Counted from the first letter of the stretch, positions 23,101-38,100 are shown. The stretch: 64,000 nt of DNA from Schistocephalus solidus (GCA_017591395.1 WEDG01004529.1:1-64000); one strand, 5' to 3'. Translations and numbers: made by a program. Notes: generated from the letters alone by a model not told the origin.

Positions 23101-26100
23101 TCTAGACCGCACCAATGCCGGACAGTACGTGATTGGCCACGTGGTCTTGGCCCATCAACTTCGTGCTCTTGGCCTCCTGCCGGAAACCGGTCTGACCTTT
23201 TCTTCAGCACTCTCTCGTCTTTTACAAGTAAGCCGCCACACCTCCTTCTCCTCCTCCGCGGTGCAGCGTCCCGGTCTCTATAGGTCTCCGACTGTCCGAT
23301 TTAGTTGCAATACGAATTTCTAACACTCTTGAACATCTCCTACCTGGCAGGATTTCACCGGAAATCCGGTTTAGGGACTGTCTTCCCGGCCGTTAGGAGT
23401 TTGGTGTGGCGCTCGATCCAGCAAAGCGGCTAACCATGCCGCGGTGCCACATAAACCAAGCGTCCTCCAGCCTCTCGTCCGTCGTAAAAGACGATGACCG
23501 CCAGTGCCCCGGCAAGGTGGGCGGTGAGCATCGTAGCATGCGCGGTTTAAGATGATGAAGACTTGTGCGATGTCTACGTCGCTATGCCTCCCAACACCCT
23601 TCATGTTCTGACAGCATGACAGGGTCATGATAACTTCAGACGGGTGTGAGTGTGGCGGCTGCCCTGACATCAAACGTCTGTCCACACGTGCTTCGTCGTC
23701 ATTTTGCACCATCAAACTTTAGGAACGGCAGTTTGGTCATCCGTACAACTTGTCGTTAAGACGCATTAAGAACAAGCCCTTGCTCTCTGATCAGTTCGAA
23801 GAACTGAGCTACCCACCTAGTTGTCGGCGTTCACATTTCTCCCGTTTCGTCTATTCTACCATCGTATACTAGTTGTGTATTATGGTGAATCGGACACCAG
23901 TTTACCTTTCAAATTTTCTTCTGAACAGAAGCGGAAGAGATCTTATTTGATGGTGGTTCATACTTGCCATAGTGCAATGCTAATAAAATGTTGATCTTTT
24001 TATAGGTTAATAAGTTTTTAAATTAGCACCGGGAAAAAATGTTTATAATTCTTGGCCTCCGAATCCATGCAGGTTTTTATCTTCGGAGATAGCTGCAACA
24101 GTAGCAGTAGCGATACTTATAGGGGGTACAAACCAATCAATGATTACTGACGCGAGTCTGGAAGTGACTGCTCAGCCGGCGCTCAATCTATACATCGACC
24201 ATTGCACTGGTAATCGCTCAGACTTTTCCTTTGCTCACGAAAACACCTGGGGCTCGAACATTCGCATCCATTCGTAAATCGATTTTCTTCACACAAGAGG
24301 CCTCACCGTTGCTTGGGTCTGCGACTGCATTTGTCTAAGACCCCGGATCTTGTTTTCGCCAAGTCGGGTTCAATGGATGTAAGAGGGTATCTCACGCCAA
24401 AGGAATACAATACTTTCAATAGGTTGATCTTTTCGTTAATTGATTTCAACCAAGAACGGAAGCTGAATCGATTGAGATTTTCTAGTCACTTTGAAGGTAG
24501 TTTATTCTTTGGGTCATTTATTTGGACTGGTTGAGCTACCTCGAGGGCCACTACCTGAGTAGTGTTGCATGCTTCGAGTTTATCTCGTGTAATTTGCCTG
24601 ATGGAGGCACATTCTTGCGCAAGAATTGATTGAGAGGTTTTTTGAAGCGTAAAATTAGGAATAGGACACCACAAGGCTCCTAACTTAGGACAACAGCTAT
24701 CAAAATAGAGTTGCTGTTCCGGGCTAATTAACCATTGTCAAATAGTCATGCCTCAACCGCAGGTTTGAACAATTCCAGGCTCGAAACCGAACCCTATGGC
24801 TATTTATTAGTCTGACGACTTAAAAACCTGAGACGGCCACCCCAGATTCTCTTATCTTTGTCGATGCTCCCTCAGTGCATCATTAATTGGCACTATAATA
24901 TTCTCTGCGAGAGCTCACTTGGAGCTCCCAGACGCAATGGGGCGAATACGTTCCGTACCCTAAGCGGGCTAACGACTGTTTCTTTTATTCTGAAGTGCAT
25001 ATATTGACCTCGGTCACGCATTAGAATTTGCTTGCTCCAGAAAATCACTAGATCAACGAGCGTCTATTCCTATCTAACTAAGAAACCGATATATGGTGAC
25101 AGCAACTACCTTCATGGCACTCCCACTCCGTGGGATCCGAGGCAGGTGTGGTGGTACGCCCAGAGGCGGCCTCGGCCGCGCCAGCCACCTGCGCCCTCTC
25201 CCATCTCCGGTCTTCTTGACTGTGTCATGACACCGGGCTCAGGCGGGGGCGGAGGAGAGAGTGCGGTAACGATACGCGCCGTGGGTTGGAAGGTCGCCAA
25301 CTGACAATTACACTCAAACCTCGCAGTCAGTCCAATGTGTGTTGTGTGGAGTGGCTGACTGGTGGTCTAAGAGTCAGGCTGCGATGGCTCCTTCTTAACT
25401 TGACCTCTGGCTATCTCACACATGTAAGATTTAAGCCGTTCAACTCCCTGTTGTGTGAACTCCTGGTGCTTGTGTTTGGGGGGCCAGGTCGTGTACATAG
25501 TACACGTAGACGAGGTCACCAGCCGCTGCGTCCACTTCCGCATCAGACAACTAACCGGCTTGAACGGTGGTCTGATTGTGGGGGTGGGGGAGAGAAGGAG
25601 GTCGAGAGCTCAGCGTATTTTCCTCTCTATAAACAATCTGACGCGCTTGAAATTATCACGGTGCGCTAAAAGCCGTGGCTTGGAAGGTTGCCAACTGACG
25701 GGATAACTCGGACCGCGTGGTCAGCCCAATGTGGATTTTATGTGGAGCGGCTGACTGACAGTCAGGCTGCAATGGCTCCTTCTTAATGTGGCCTTTATGG
25801 CACTCCCACTCCGTGGGATCCGATCCAAGTGTGGAGGAAACGCCCAGGGGGCGGCTCCGGCCGCACCAGCCACTTGCGCCCTCTCCCACCTCCGGGGAGG
25901 AGGAGAGAGTGTGGTAGCTGCAGCGCAAGACGCTTATCACTTTAAACTAAATCACGCGCAAGTCGCCGTCCCTGCACCACCCTTCCGTGGAGCATATGGT
26001 GGACATCGTCGGAGTACGACGGTCGAACTGTCGTCTGTGTGTGTGTTTGCCCCCCAAAACGGACCACGTGGTAGATGCGTTGGACCAACACGGGGGCCAA

Positions 26101-29100
26101 ATCAGGGAACGACACGCGTTCTTCTTATTTGGGATGTGCTCCCATAACAAATGCCGAAAATGGGGGGAGGGGGGGCGTGCCGAACATGGCCACGCCCCAT
26201 GGCATTTTAAATCTCGTATATGGAAGAAAAAATGTAGGATTTGGGTGAAATGGGAGGTTGTATGATATTCAAGACATTTCCCATGCTACTAAATAGCACA
26301 AAGCAAAACCAATTGCTTCTGTGTGTTGAGCTATACAAGAAAATCAATATAAGAAAGAAAAATTTCAAATAAATCTTTTCTGGAATCCGAAAATCTGATC
26401 TTAATTTAATGGTTAAAAAGATGAAATCAAGTGTGAGAAATCGCAGTGTTTTCTGTGAAACAAGGAAAGAATTCAGCTTCAAAAATATTTTGCATATTTC
26501 TGGCAGTTTTATTGCAAAAAAACATAGTAATGAACTTTTTTGTCAGCATTTTGTTTTTGCCACACACCGTCGTTAAGATACCTATGTTTTAATGCGGAGA
26601 TGCACGCCCATAAAAAACTTATATTTAATTTGAGGCATGGAGCAATATACCTTTTTGTATGTTATTATTTCCGCTAATGCGTAATTTAGAAACGGGATTG
26701 ATATGAGATTAGAATTTTCCCAAATATTATAGTGTATATTCGGCTACCCTAATGAGCACTTGCCATCTTGGAACGGGACCGAACAGTAAACAAATATAGT
26801 GAAATACGCTCTAATATAAAGAGAAAAATGAGTTATTTCATTTTCAGCAGAAAATGTATCAGTTATTTTCAGAGAAGTCAAAACTGCTAAAAGGTCCTCA
26901 ATTTTACCTTGACTTGACCTTGAAAACGTTTAAAACACACAGACATTTATCAGAAAAATATCTTATTAAGGTTTTTTAAACGGGTAGCATATTATTAAAT
27001 GATTTTAAACTTATTTTAGGTAAACTAGTTGCCGACTGTTGTTGAAGTGTATTTTTCGATACACTCTGTTTTTATGTTTGATATTTCCGTTTAGTTTCAA
27101 ATTCGTTTGAGGTAGTTTATTATTATTTCAAAGCCGTGTCATATGCGTGTGTGGCGGTTTACGAATGATTATTAATATTTTGCAAATTTCGGCACTTTGC
27201 GTGATTTAGGTTCCCTACTTTATACATTCCGTCGTCTCAACCGACGAGAGCGGCCACAGTCTCGAAGAAAGCATAAAGAGTACAAATCGAATGACCTTTC
27301 TCCCTCCCTTGCCACCCCCTAATCCCAACTCGTACAAAAATTCGAGCATGCTATTAAATATACGGTATACTACAGTAGTATACGACGGGTATGTTCGCAT
27401 AGGCGCTGGGCCGTTAATCGTTTCATGTCAAACTTTATGCCCGCGTTTTGGGCCTGCATTTTAACAACCCATCTTTTCGGAGCCTTCTTCTTTCGTGAAC
27501 AGGATCTGTATGAGGAACATGGGGACACCCTAGCTCTCCAGTACGGTGGAAGTTGTTTGGTGCACAACATCGAAACCTACCAGAGGACCGGAAAGTTGCG
27601 CAGTCAGTCACGTGACCTCATGCAGACACTTTCGCGGTACGTTCAGGATTGGCTCAGTTGTTTTTAGTTTCTTTTTTTGGTTAACTGTTACGTTTCTCAT
27701 AAAGTGTGGGCAGGGGCTCACCAGGAGGTTCTGTCCAGTTGACAGTTAATTCGCTGATGAGGATAATGCTGCTGTCACCATTGCCATTTCTCCTTATGAT
27801 GGTGGTGTTGTTGATGTGTGGGGTCGCACGATTTAATTTCGGCCTGTCAACAAGGTTCGTTTTTTTCTCGCCACAAAATATGTAACCCTTTTTCTATGGT
27901 CGCGTTGCAAGCCCGAACGATCGCTCGTTCGAACACGGGCGGCCATAAGGCCGAGATGAGCGCCCAGGGTGGTATTAGTGGTGGTGAGACCGACGATACA
28001 GTGCTCACCGTTCATTCGAGCGGACTCTGATATGGCCAAGTTGTTTTTGTTTTCGGTCATAAAAAGCACACTGAATAACATGTCTTGCTCGCTGTTATGT
28101 GACACCGTGAAGTGCCGTTACAGACTTCACCAACACCGCTCCCCGCGAAACCATTACTATAGATGAAAAAAAACACCTGAAGGTTTAGAACACGCTATCT
28201 CATTAAATGGTAGTGACGCCCTGTATCCAACACTTTAATCAGTTCATGTACTTAAATCCATCGACGACTGGAGTTGTCATGTCCTGCGCAATAAGCCGTA
28301 TCAGCAGTCGGGTTGTTTCTCCTTAGACATCGTCGGATTACGACGGTCGAACTCTCCTTAGATGAGCCTGGCGGTCACACATGTTACTCCTTTTAATTCA
28401 GCCATTCATTTCCATTAGTGACAGACGTACCGTGTGAGTACTGGAAGGTCATGAATACAGCCTTCAGCTCTCCATAGCGTACTTTGTCTAAACCTATAAT
28501 CCTTGGCTTAGGCACGGCTCATAGCAAAGATAGGATGAGATTAGCCTCGGGTTGCTGGTCACCACGGTGGTAGATGGGCGCTCACCAATCGGGAAAACCG
28601 TCATTAAGAGTTTCGATAGATTCCAATATTTCATTTGACCGAATTGTGAAAAATTCGATGGCCTCGACGAAATTCGAACCCTCGAATCGGCCGTCGGTTT
28701 TTCAAAATTGTGTCAAATGAAATATTCGAACACACAGAATATTCCGAACATAACCGTGTCCTCAACACCCTTCCTGAAAAAAACTCAGAGGCGTCACAGT
28801 AGCCCCTGATGACGTCGTCTCTCTGTTCACATGCATTCCTAATCATTTAACCATGAGAGTTATAAGTGATCCACTGGCAATTCGATACGAAGAAGATGGG
28901 AAAACATTTAAAAGGTAGCACGCAATCGAGTTATTACACTACTGCTTAAGTGCGTACTTCACATTTCTACCAGCAAATCCAGGGAACCCCGATCCAGGGA
29001 ACCCATCGATCTCCGGCTATCTTACTGAGGCGGTTTTACAGGAACTGGAAACTAGGGTCTTTCTGTCCCACAAGCCAACATTTTGGATGCGCTACGTGGA

Positions 29101-32100
29101 CGACACCTTTTTTATCCTGCGTCGAGAAGCGAAAGAGGCCTTTCAAATGACACTGAACTCCATTTTCCCTGAAATCTAATGGACAATGGTGGAAGAAAAG
29201 GGCGAAGAGACTTCTTTCCTTGATGTCCAGGTTGCGAGACAGGAATAAGGAGCCCTGCAGAATGTTGTCATTCGAAAAAAAACGACAAACTCGGCAAAAA
29301 TCCTCCATTAAAACAGCAGCCACTCCCTGTCGCTTAAACGCAGTTGCGTCCGGACGCGCTTTCTGCGTATCAAAACACACTGCGGCACAGAGGCCGAGAA
29401 GCTACGAGAACATAAGTCTCTGTGGCAACTCTTCCTCTCCAACGGATACCCGCGCAGCTTCATAATTGGGTCATATGAAATGAAAACTGCCATTACAAAC
29501 CGCCTTACAAAATCCACCTTCAAGACTACAGTTTTTGTTGACATTTGGCATCGCTTTTCGTAATTTAGCTCGCGCGTGCTCCTATCGGTTGTTTTCTTGT
29601 CCCATCTTGTCTGGAAGGAAGCGTCCATAATGCCACGAGGCTAGATCTATGGGGACCCTCTATGTAAACGCTGCTCTCTGCCTTTGCCTTCCTCCCATGT
29701 AGCTACTACTCCAACAACTTTTCGGACTTTGAGAAACAGCTGGCCACGGACATCTTCCTGCGAGTCTACCGTCCGGGCGCCTGGGTGGGCAGTCTGGCGA
29801 CCTTCGAAACCATTCGGCCCTCCTCCCAGCCACCAGTGGAGGCGACGAGCTTACCCTCGCCCCTGCCCACACCCGATCACGACGGTTTGATGGCGACAAT
29901 CGCTGCGACTACCGCAGCCAGCAGCTCCTTCCCCTGTGATGCTGCTGCGGAGGCCCACCTACACTGGCTCGACAGTTGGGCTAGGTTGCCCTTGTATCGG
30001 CCCCCGCTCACCGGCTGGTGGCCCCTTGGCTGGGACGTCTACAGCCCTCGCGAATGTGGCGTTTACTGGAAGACCTGGTGTGAGCTCGGACCAGAGTCCT
30101 CCGCACCGTCGACGAGATATGCCTTCCTGAGCTTGCTATCTTCCGATCCCAGGTAGGAGCGCTTGACTTTGGCTGACGTTCAAACAGACAATGGTTCGGT
30201 CCTTTGTACTGTACCCTGAGGATAGTTGTGCAATTATCTGAAGACCTACTCCGTACAGGATTACGGAGAGGCTCGAAGTACGCTAGCACGTTCAAATTCT
30301 GGTTTCTGCGGGCCCGGGGGTCGCTAGGTGTGCTTGGACTTATAAGTCATGGTGCCAACCCCATTTCCAGTCATTTTCATTTCTGATAATATAGTGCCTG
30401 TGGGAAGACAGAGTGGGATAGACGCGTCAAAAGTCTGTCTCTTTGAAAGCAAGTTTATGTTTCGATCACTGTGGTGCACGCCTCAGGACCCGTCGCTTGT
30501 GACGACTGAACTGCTAAAGTTTGTACTTCCAGTTATTGCTTCAAAAATCCGCAGTTATCTCCCTTTGTTCTTCTTACAGCAGGTTTTTCCAGAGTGTTGA
30601 GAGTCATTTAGTTACGTCAGGATCTATTCATGGCATCTTAAAATTAAGTAAAGCACGAGTAATTAGAAAAAATACTCTTGAGGAACATGTGTTTGCTAGA
30701 TGGTTAAGAAACCTCAACCATGCCAACATGTCGATCGCATTTCTAAAAAATACCTGAGCTACGACATTCTATTTACACGGAGAACGTTCTTTCCTCCCAG
30801 CCCTTTATTCTCGAAAAAATGTTGTTTTTGGTATGAAATTATCCGAGATACACTTGTCGCGAAATATTTGTCAATAGAAAATGATTGACTTCATGTAATT
30901 ATGAGGAACCTTTGGTAAGGATTACTTACGTACCTCCTAAACTGGACAAGGGAGTTTGAATGCCTCGCCTGAGTAATAAAGGTTTGCAGCGCACAGTTCC
31001 AAGAGGAATAAATATTTCCGCGTCCTAACCCCTAACACTAGGCCTATCATAAACTTAACCCGTAACTCTAATCGTAGCCCCAACGCTTGTGGTCGTTTCC
31101 ACGGAAATATTCAATTTAATGCGAAGAATTTTCAGATTATAATCTTCTTGGGTTGTTAGAAATGTTTTCATTTGATTGCCCATGTACCAAGTTTATAAAT
31201 TACTCTAGGTAAATTACCCTAAACAATTGTTACCCGGAAGCGCATTTAAGGTTTTGGCACAGAGTATCACAAATTTCTGCGCATGTTATACTTCAGTAAT
31301 CATGTGCGATGGTGAATCGAGCACCATAAAGACCAGTTGCCTACTCCAAGTAGTTAGACAGGGTATTAAGTGCGCTAGCCAATCAGAATCGACTGTGGTG
31401 GTAGTCACATGTCAGACGGCTGGGCTGCCTCCTTCGGCTGCGGATGTGCGGTCAGATAGGTGGGAGGAGTCTGATGCATCTGTGGACGAATTTCCTCACC
31501 CAATATGTCTATTTTTCCATTGGTTCTTAAACAACTCTTCGATCCCCGCCCGCAGGACCGATTGGTTCACAGAGCTCTATCCGGCAACTCAGTGGACTCA
31601 CTTCAACACCCTCACCTTCTGCCAACTGCCAGTTTCGACAGCCATAGCTGATCGTAGCCCGAGTCCACTGTGTTTGCTTCAAATGGCCCAGTTGAACCAG
31701 GCTTATCGACCCCTGCGCACCTCCTTGAGATCATCACATTCCGTCGGGGACTTTTACCGTCCCAGTGGTTCGGTCCCCGCCACACAGCATCTCCCCCCTG
31801 TCACCTCCTCCTCTCAGGCGCCGCCACCTTTAGGCTCTCCCACACCGCAGGCAACAACGCCTGCAGAGCCTCTTCCAGTCCGGAAGACGACGGCTGCTGC
31901 CATGGCTCGACCACCAGTTGTGAAAGGCAAGAGGATGGCCTCGAAGAAGGGCGGCTTGGATGACTCCCTCCTCCTCTCTGATTGGGCTCTAGGCGGTGCC
32001 GAGGATCAAAACAGCTCAGACAGGTAGGACAGGGAGACTTTATGCAAATTGATACTGCAACCTGTCTCTTTTCTACCTGTCAATGATTTCACTCCGACCC

Positions 32101-35100
32101 AGTGAAGCGTGTCACTTCGCACAATATTGGGAACGGTATACTCTTTTCTTTTCAGCTTAATTCTAAGGTAAAGGATAAAGGAATATGAAAACGTGGTCGC
32201 CCGCATAGCTGATTTATTTTGCTGACCTATTGGACTTGTGCAGGTCTGCACTCACACAACAAGCCAACACGAACAAATGCACGACCTCCACGTTAGCTTG
32301 TGTCATGTCTCGAACACATGCAGCACAATTGGTCTCCGTCGGGTTCAACCAGAGCTCAAGTGCTATAGCTATCCGTTAATCCAGAAGCCCACTTAAGAAA
32401 GGGCTTGTTAAATAGTGGTGTCCTGGTGCAGCTTGCAGGATGATTTCCTGCAGGTTCTGGATCTTACGCGGGAATCTCCATTTGGCTCTCCCAAGAACAG
32501 CAAGACAGCTTGAGGCCCCAGAATGAAACCGTGTTTGTTGACGAGCAACACTGACCACGTCGCTATAACGCTTTTTGTTGTGATCTTTTTACATGTGAAC
32601 GCGATCGCCAGCTCGGTTCTCAGTCAGGCAACTGCATTGCCCACTACTGCTTTTCCGTCAGAACTGAGAACTCTCTGATTTCGCAACCAGCAATCGCTGA
32701 ATACTGTTTCACAGCATCGGCACTCTTTATGAACGGGCGTAGCTAGGCTAACAGGCAGGCGACGCCTTGTCGGGTCGCCTGTGGTCCATGGCTGAAAAGT
32801 GGGTTGCGGTGACTGGTCGTAATAGCGCACCTCGCGATAGATGTAAAGCAGGTCGATATTTCGGATAACAGCGGTGGCGGCTATTGGTAGCTCTTGAGAT
32901 CAATCAAATTTACGACCAGTGCCATTATCTCTGCACCAGCGAGGTCACCTTCCTGGTCTGCCTGACTTGAAACAGTTGGTCACCTCCTGCCTCCCCCTCC
33001 CATAGATGTGAAATTTGCGTCCGTGCATATATGTGCTCAGTCTTATTGCTGTTAGACCAACGTAGTTACAGGGTTGATTGCGGCATTTCATCGCGTATAG
33101 GTACCAGACTACGCTTTAGTCTTCGGTTTGACCTTTTTTATCCGGGACCTTCTGTCAGTGGGCGACTTCGATGTCGCACTCTGAAGCAAGTATTTTTGAC
33201 TGGAGCTACTGCCTATATAAACATGCCGCCAGAAATGCTCCGCTCGTATTGAATTAAGCTTTTACCTTCAAATGCGTACACTTTATAGACCAACTCTCTC
33301 CTTCAAGGAAAGGCACAGTTGCATACGGCCTATCACGAAACGTACACTTTGCTGCATTTCAATTAAATACCACTTGACGCTAACACTGTACTAAGCCTCC
33401 GGGTTGCCCTTTCGCATAAGTCATCGATAGATGTAATAGACGTTTCGTTTTCGTTTTTGATCTAAACAAATTCTCAGGAATTTAAAGCAGGACGAAAACC
33501 TTGTCGATTGATTTTTCACCACGCGGGATCCATGGGATTCAAGCCTGATTATCGTGCTGTCCACCGAGAATTTTATGTTCCGTTGCTCTCGCTCGATGGA
33601 GTGTCGTGTTGCCTTCCTGCAACACAGGATTCTTCAGTCTTGCTGTGATTGTCAGCGCAGTATGCGAAATCATTCTTCACGAGTTCGCTTTTACTACTAG
33701 TCTACAATGTCGTCCATCCTCGATCACCCTGGTTAAATTTGATGGCAGACTTTTCACTAGTTGTGCTTCAAATGCTGATTCGTCCGTCTTAGAATCTCAA
33801 GCTGAATCAGCGTTCGTCGGTCCAGATTGCTCGATCTCATTTAAAATGACATATCAAGCGTTCACGATTTGCTTTTCTATAGTAAAGGCACGTATCCTGG
33901 GCGTCTAATTCTAACACCAATTTCACTCTGCCATCAATAAAGCTTGCGTTGCAATGCTGGTGCAATTTGTGTAACTATTGGGCAGAAGTGATCCGGTTAA
34001 CTCTTGTGATTCGTCACAGCTACCTTTTTCGGTGTTATATGTCTTCTTTGGCCCCTTTTCAACTACCGATTCGTCTTCCAAATGTTCGTTTGCTTAGCTT
34101 CAACTTGTTTTCAGTTACCTCCTTTGGCAATCCCGTCCTCTGAATTACAACGGCCCGCCGAATAAACCTGTTTCTCTAACGCATTGGTAGTGTGATCCTC
34201 ATGATACTGAACAGTGCGCATTTTGTATTTGAGTCATTCTTGGGTGTCGCTGCCTTCGGCCGGAAAGGCCGCTAATTGCACCGATGAAGATCAAAGTTTT
34301 CGAACAAAAGCACAATGTAATTGATCCCTTTCCGAGGGATTTGAGGCGGGTGTTGCGCCAGCCACCTGCGCTTGACCCCGCACCGGGCAGAGGCGGGTGA
34401 GGGAAGAGAGAGTACGGAAGTTGCAGCGCAAGTCACCGTCCCTGCATCACTCTCCTGTGGAGCCAACGGTGGACCTCGTCGGAATCGACGGCCGAACTGT
34501 CAGACACAAGTTTGCCAGGTCCTAGAGGTGTAATGGAGGCGGTGGTCTCCAGGATGACAATGAAAATCACGCAGGTTTTCGGCTTTCACAGCAACCATTC
34601 AGTAGCTCAGAAACGAGGTCCCGTTGAGAACAACCTTCAAACGGATTCCAACTCATGTCAGCAACCTGGAGGACAAAGCACGTGCGGCCCGATACCTTCG
34701 CGACCAATTTCTGCGAAGCGGCTATCCAAACGCTTTCGAAAGCTGATTTCTACGCATCCGCTCCCCAAGGAACCAACCGCAAACACCTCCCAAGGAGATG
34801 GCTTGCTCTGCCAAACATTACGTTTCAGAAGCGACCGAGCACATTCCTACGAGATCAGGTGTTGGGATGGCACATCGGTTCAAAACTACAATGCGTATCC
34901 TAACAGCAATTTGAACGTGAATCGGGCTGCGAGTTTAGAAAGCAAATTGAGTGCATTTTTGTCACCGACCTCGAGCTCGAATCCAGTCCGAATAACGAGG
35001 CTCGTATTTCATCCGTACGGGAGCTGCATTCCTTCCTCGCCATATGCAACCGCCTACCCCCTTCTCCCATAGGCCTCTTGCAATATCAGGCTTAGGGTTA

Positions 35101-38100
35101 TAGGAAGACTGAACTAGGTTAAAAAATATGGTCACATGGAAAAATGGAAAAAAAATACAGATCTGTGGAAGTTGTTTTAGTATAGTAATTACAATGGCAG
35201 CCCCTAGGGTTCCGCTTGCTCAGATTGTCCTTCAGGCGCTGGAGTGTTACGTTCCTCTAAAATAAAACAATAAATTCACCTAGGTACAAGGCACTGAGTT
35301 GTAAAATCAAATTAAAATTAATATGCATGTATTACTGCCGCCGTTGTTTTAATAAAAATTTACCATTCATCGATTGACTTAACAACGTCTTCTGCAAGGG
35401 GTCGTGGGACTTCTTAAGGGCGTCTTCAAATTGTTGCCGATTGGGTGGTCGGTCTATATGCTACCAGTTAGTATGCCTACGCAATGACAATCATATGTGT
35501 GTCTGTCTGTCTTGACACCGGCCATAGGTGAGGGAGGATGGGATAGTGTGGTAGATGCAGCGAAAGTCTACTATCACTTTAAACTAAATCACGCGCTCGT
35601 CACCGTACTTATACCACCTGCCGTGGAGCGTACGGTGGACTCTGTCGAAATCGACGGTCGAACTATCGTGTGTGTGGGGGGAGGTAAAAAAATCCTCATC
35701 CGTCCTATCTCGATCAGACATGCTATCATAACCTACCTTGTCTACGTCTTAAGCTCTTACGCAACTAACGTATGCTCACCAAATTTTCTTTTGAATTTTG
35801 TAATGGGAATTTTCGCAACTCTAAAACATTCATAATAGGCTGGCCAACATCACAGTATAGTCCTACAAAAACTTTTGACACACAATAGACTGCATAATTC
35901 TACGTAAAATATGCCACAATTCTCGCCTAGTCTTTCTAATAGACAGTCCATCGATTGTTAGAAACAAAACTACCTCATCATCTAGAACTTGCATCGAAAG
36001 AATCCGTAACTGATTAGCTGTCTTACCAGCCCTAAATGAACGTACTCACCACTGTCCGTGACCATCCCTGGTGAAGCACTGCTTGTACCAGCCAACAGTG
36101 TTCGGGCGTCCAAGGGAAGGTCCGAGAAGAACGGCTTGAGAATCTGTAGAAGGCTGTCCAAATGGATAAGGGGCGTTTGCGAGCGTATTGCCCACCTGCG
36201 CAACAGTTCACGCAGGTCGGCTCGCCTTCTGGTGTCTGAGCTGGCATATAATCTTCCCAACTTGACGAGTTGCCCGATTCGAACCCCGACGAAGTCGTGT
36301 CATCGTAGAAAAATGACGAATCCGTCTCAAAACTCGAGTTATCCGACGAGGAAAATGACGCATCCGACGGGTACATTTCTATCACATTTTCGTAAGATTT
36401 CATTGGCGTGACGGTTTAGCCGATGTCGCGCTTATATATACTACGACAAAAAAACAGAAAAGCGTGAGAAATGGGGGGGAGGGAAAGGACACAGACGTCA
36501 GACAAGGTCCAGGTGCGCACAATGGTGTGGCAGAGCAGGACTGTGCGCGCATGAGCAACAGCGTTGCCCTATCGATTAGCCTATCAGAGTGCACTCATTC
36601 GTCTGCGACCTTCCTTACGTGAGCGCCGCAGAGCTGCCAACCAACCAAGTTACGGGCTCTATTTCGACGCTAAAATTAGGGCTCGAATTGCATAGCCTTG
36701 CTATTTAGGGTCATGAAAATCAAAGACCTGTGGCGATCAAGGATGTGAAATCAACTTGAATCACACATACACACTAAGTCCTTTCAGTCTAATAGGAGAA
36801 GCCATGAGCTGTGAGAAGCAATTTATTCGATATCCGAGGCAGATTACCGCGAGTTGGTTGTTTTCTTGTGTCCGTTGAGGGGCACGTGAGTAGTGGTGTG
36901 TTGTTTGCGCTTGTGACACGCCGTGTCAGCGACGGGTTGTATGTAGTGTGTGATTGGTTGGTTCAAAGGTTGAGTCTGGGGTGCATAATCACAAGGGGCC
37001 GATAGTGACAAACCACGCCTGCCGACGCACGCGCGAGAGCCCGAAGGTACGAGCGCAGCCGTGACTCAGATCAAGCCTGAGGGCCTGCAGATTAGCACAG
37101 TTATCGCAGCCGTCGACTAAGAAAAGGGTGCCGGATAAAGGGGACTTGAGCAGCTGGTACAGACCGTTTAAATCCAAAGGCGTAATCCGATGTAGTAACG
37201 TATTCCATGCCCAAACTGTTCTTGTAACTGCACAGGTTAGACTGAACGCATGCTCGGTTCACGTATGCACGAAGATAAGCTGACTGTGCGACGGGGCAAC
37301 GAACTATCATAATTGGCTGCCCTCACCTACGAAACAGATTATAAGTTTGACTTCATAGCTGTCCAGATAATCGCCCACTCCGTAAGCAATGCAAGACGGG
37401 AATAAGTTGACGCCTGGCCCTCCGATGAGAACTCAGTCAATCGATTTATCGATCCTTCGCCATCACCTCCAGACCTGCGTCATTGATTGACTTGTATCCC
37501 CTATAATTAGCGGCTCTCCTGCTGCTGTGGTAGGGCACACGGAGGACATCGCCGACGGTTGAATTGTCATCGCTTACGGGGAACTCCTGCACGATTTCGA
37601 ATATCAAGAATGATAAGCAAATGTCCCCAATCTTTTCTCACCGCTAACGATTTTTGTATAATTTTAGATTTTGCGTTTTTAAGCATGCTTTTTGAATGTC
37701 CTCCAACGATTCGCGCAGTTTAATTTGAAAGCGTGGTTCACGTTTTCTGGAAACCAAATCCACACAGTTTACCGTTATGAAGTCGAGGTGGTTTCCACTG
37801 ACGGCCTATCATACGGAGCTAGATTAATTTCGTAAGTGTTTCAAGCGCGTGTCAAGAACGCGCCATTATTTTGATGAGCAGTGACAACTGTTATTATGCA
37901 ACAGGCATTGCCCAGTGCCTCACATTTTTTTCGTTGTTTGTGCTAATTACACTTTCGATTTTGAACGCCTGCCAACTCTTCTGTCATGCCTCCTTTCGCA
38001 TTCACCCTTTAGCGATGAATCAGTGTTGACCGACAGCTTTATTGTGGCCTCTCCACCAACCCTGCTCGACCGATGGCGACTAGCTCGTAAGTCCGTCACA

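Larger units (their letters stand above)
27637..29702 (+). other. FIG4 intron
   Basis: 2.1 kb with a foldback element (28621-28730) and a Penelope-like RT fragment (28960-29500). The first kilobase shows nothing identifiable. Confidence 0.7.
32024..38012 (+). other. FIG4 intron, 6.0 kb
   Basis: Holds two family-A SINE fragments, a Penelope-like fragment (34545-34920), a minus-strand transposon-type ORF (36027-36403) and repeat B copy 2. 32100-34300 and 36420-37400 show nothing identifiable. Confidence 0.7.

Noticed and set aside
23371..23715. 114-codon minus-strand ORF in a GC-richer patch
   Set aside because: No domain recognised and no splice or start context; probably part of an uncharacterised repeat or chance.
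31227..31555. Upstream part of the 266-codon ORF as FIG4 coding sequence
   Set aside because: The acceptor at 31555 and the phase of the previous exon place the exon start at 31556; residues before that have no FIG4 similarity.
34512..35072. 186-codon plus-strand ORF
   Set aside because: The Penelope-like landmarks run through three frames over it; only a short stretch matches in this frame, so the ORF as a whole is not a protein.
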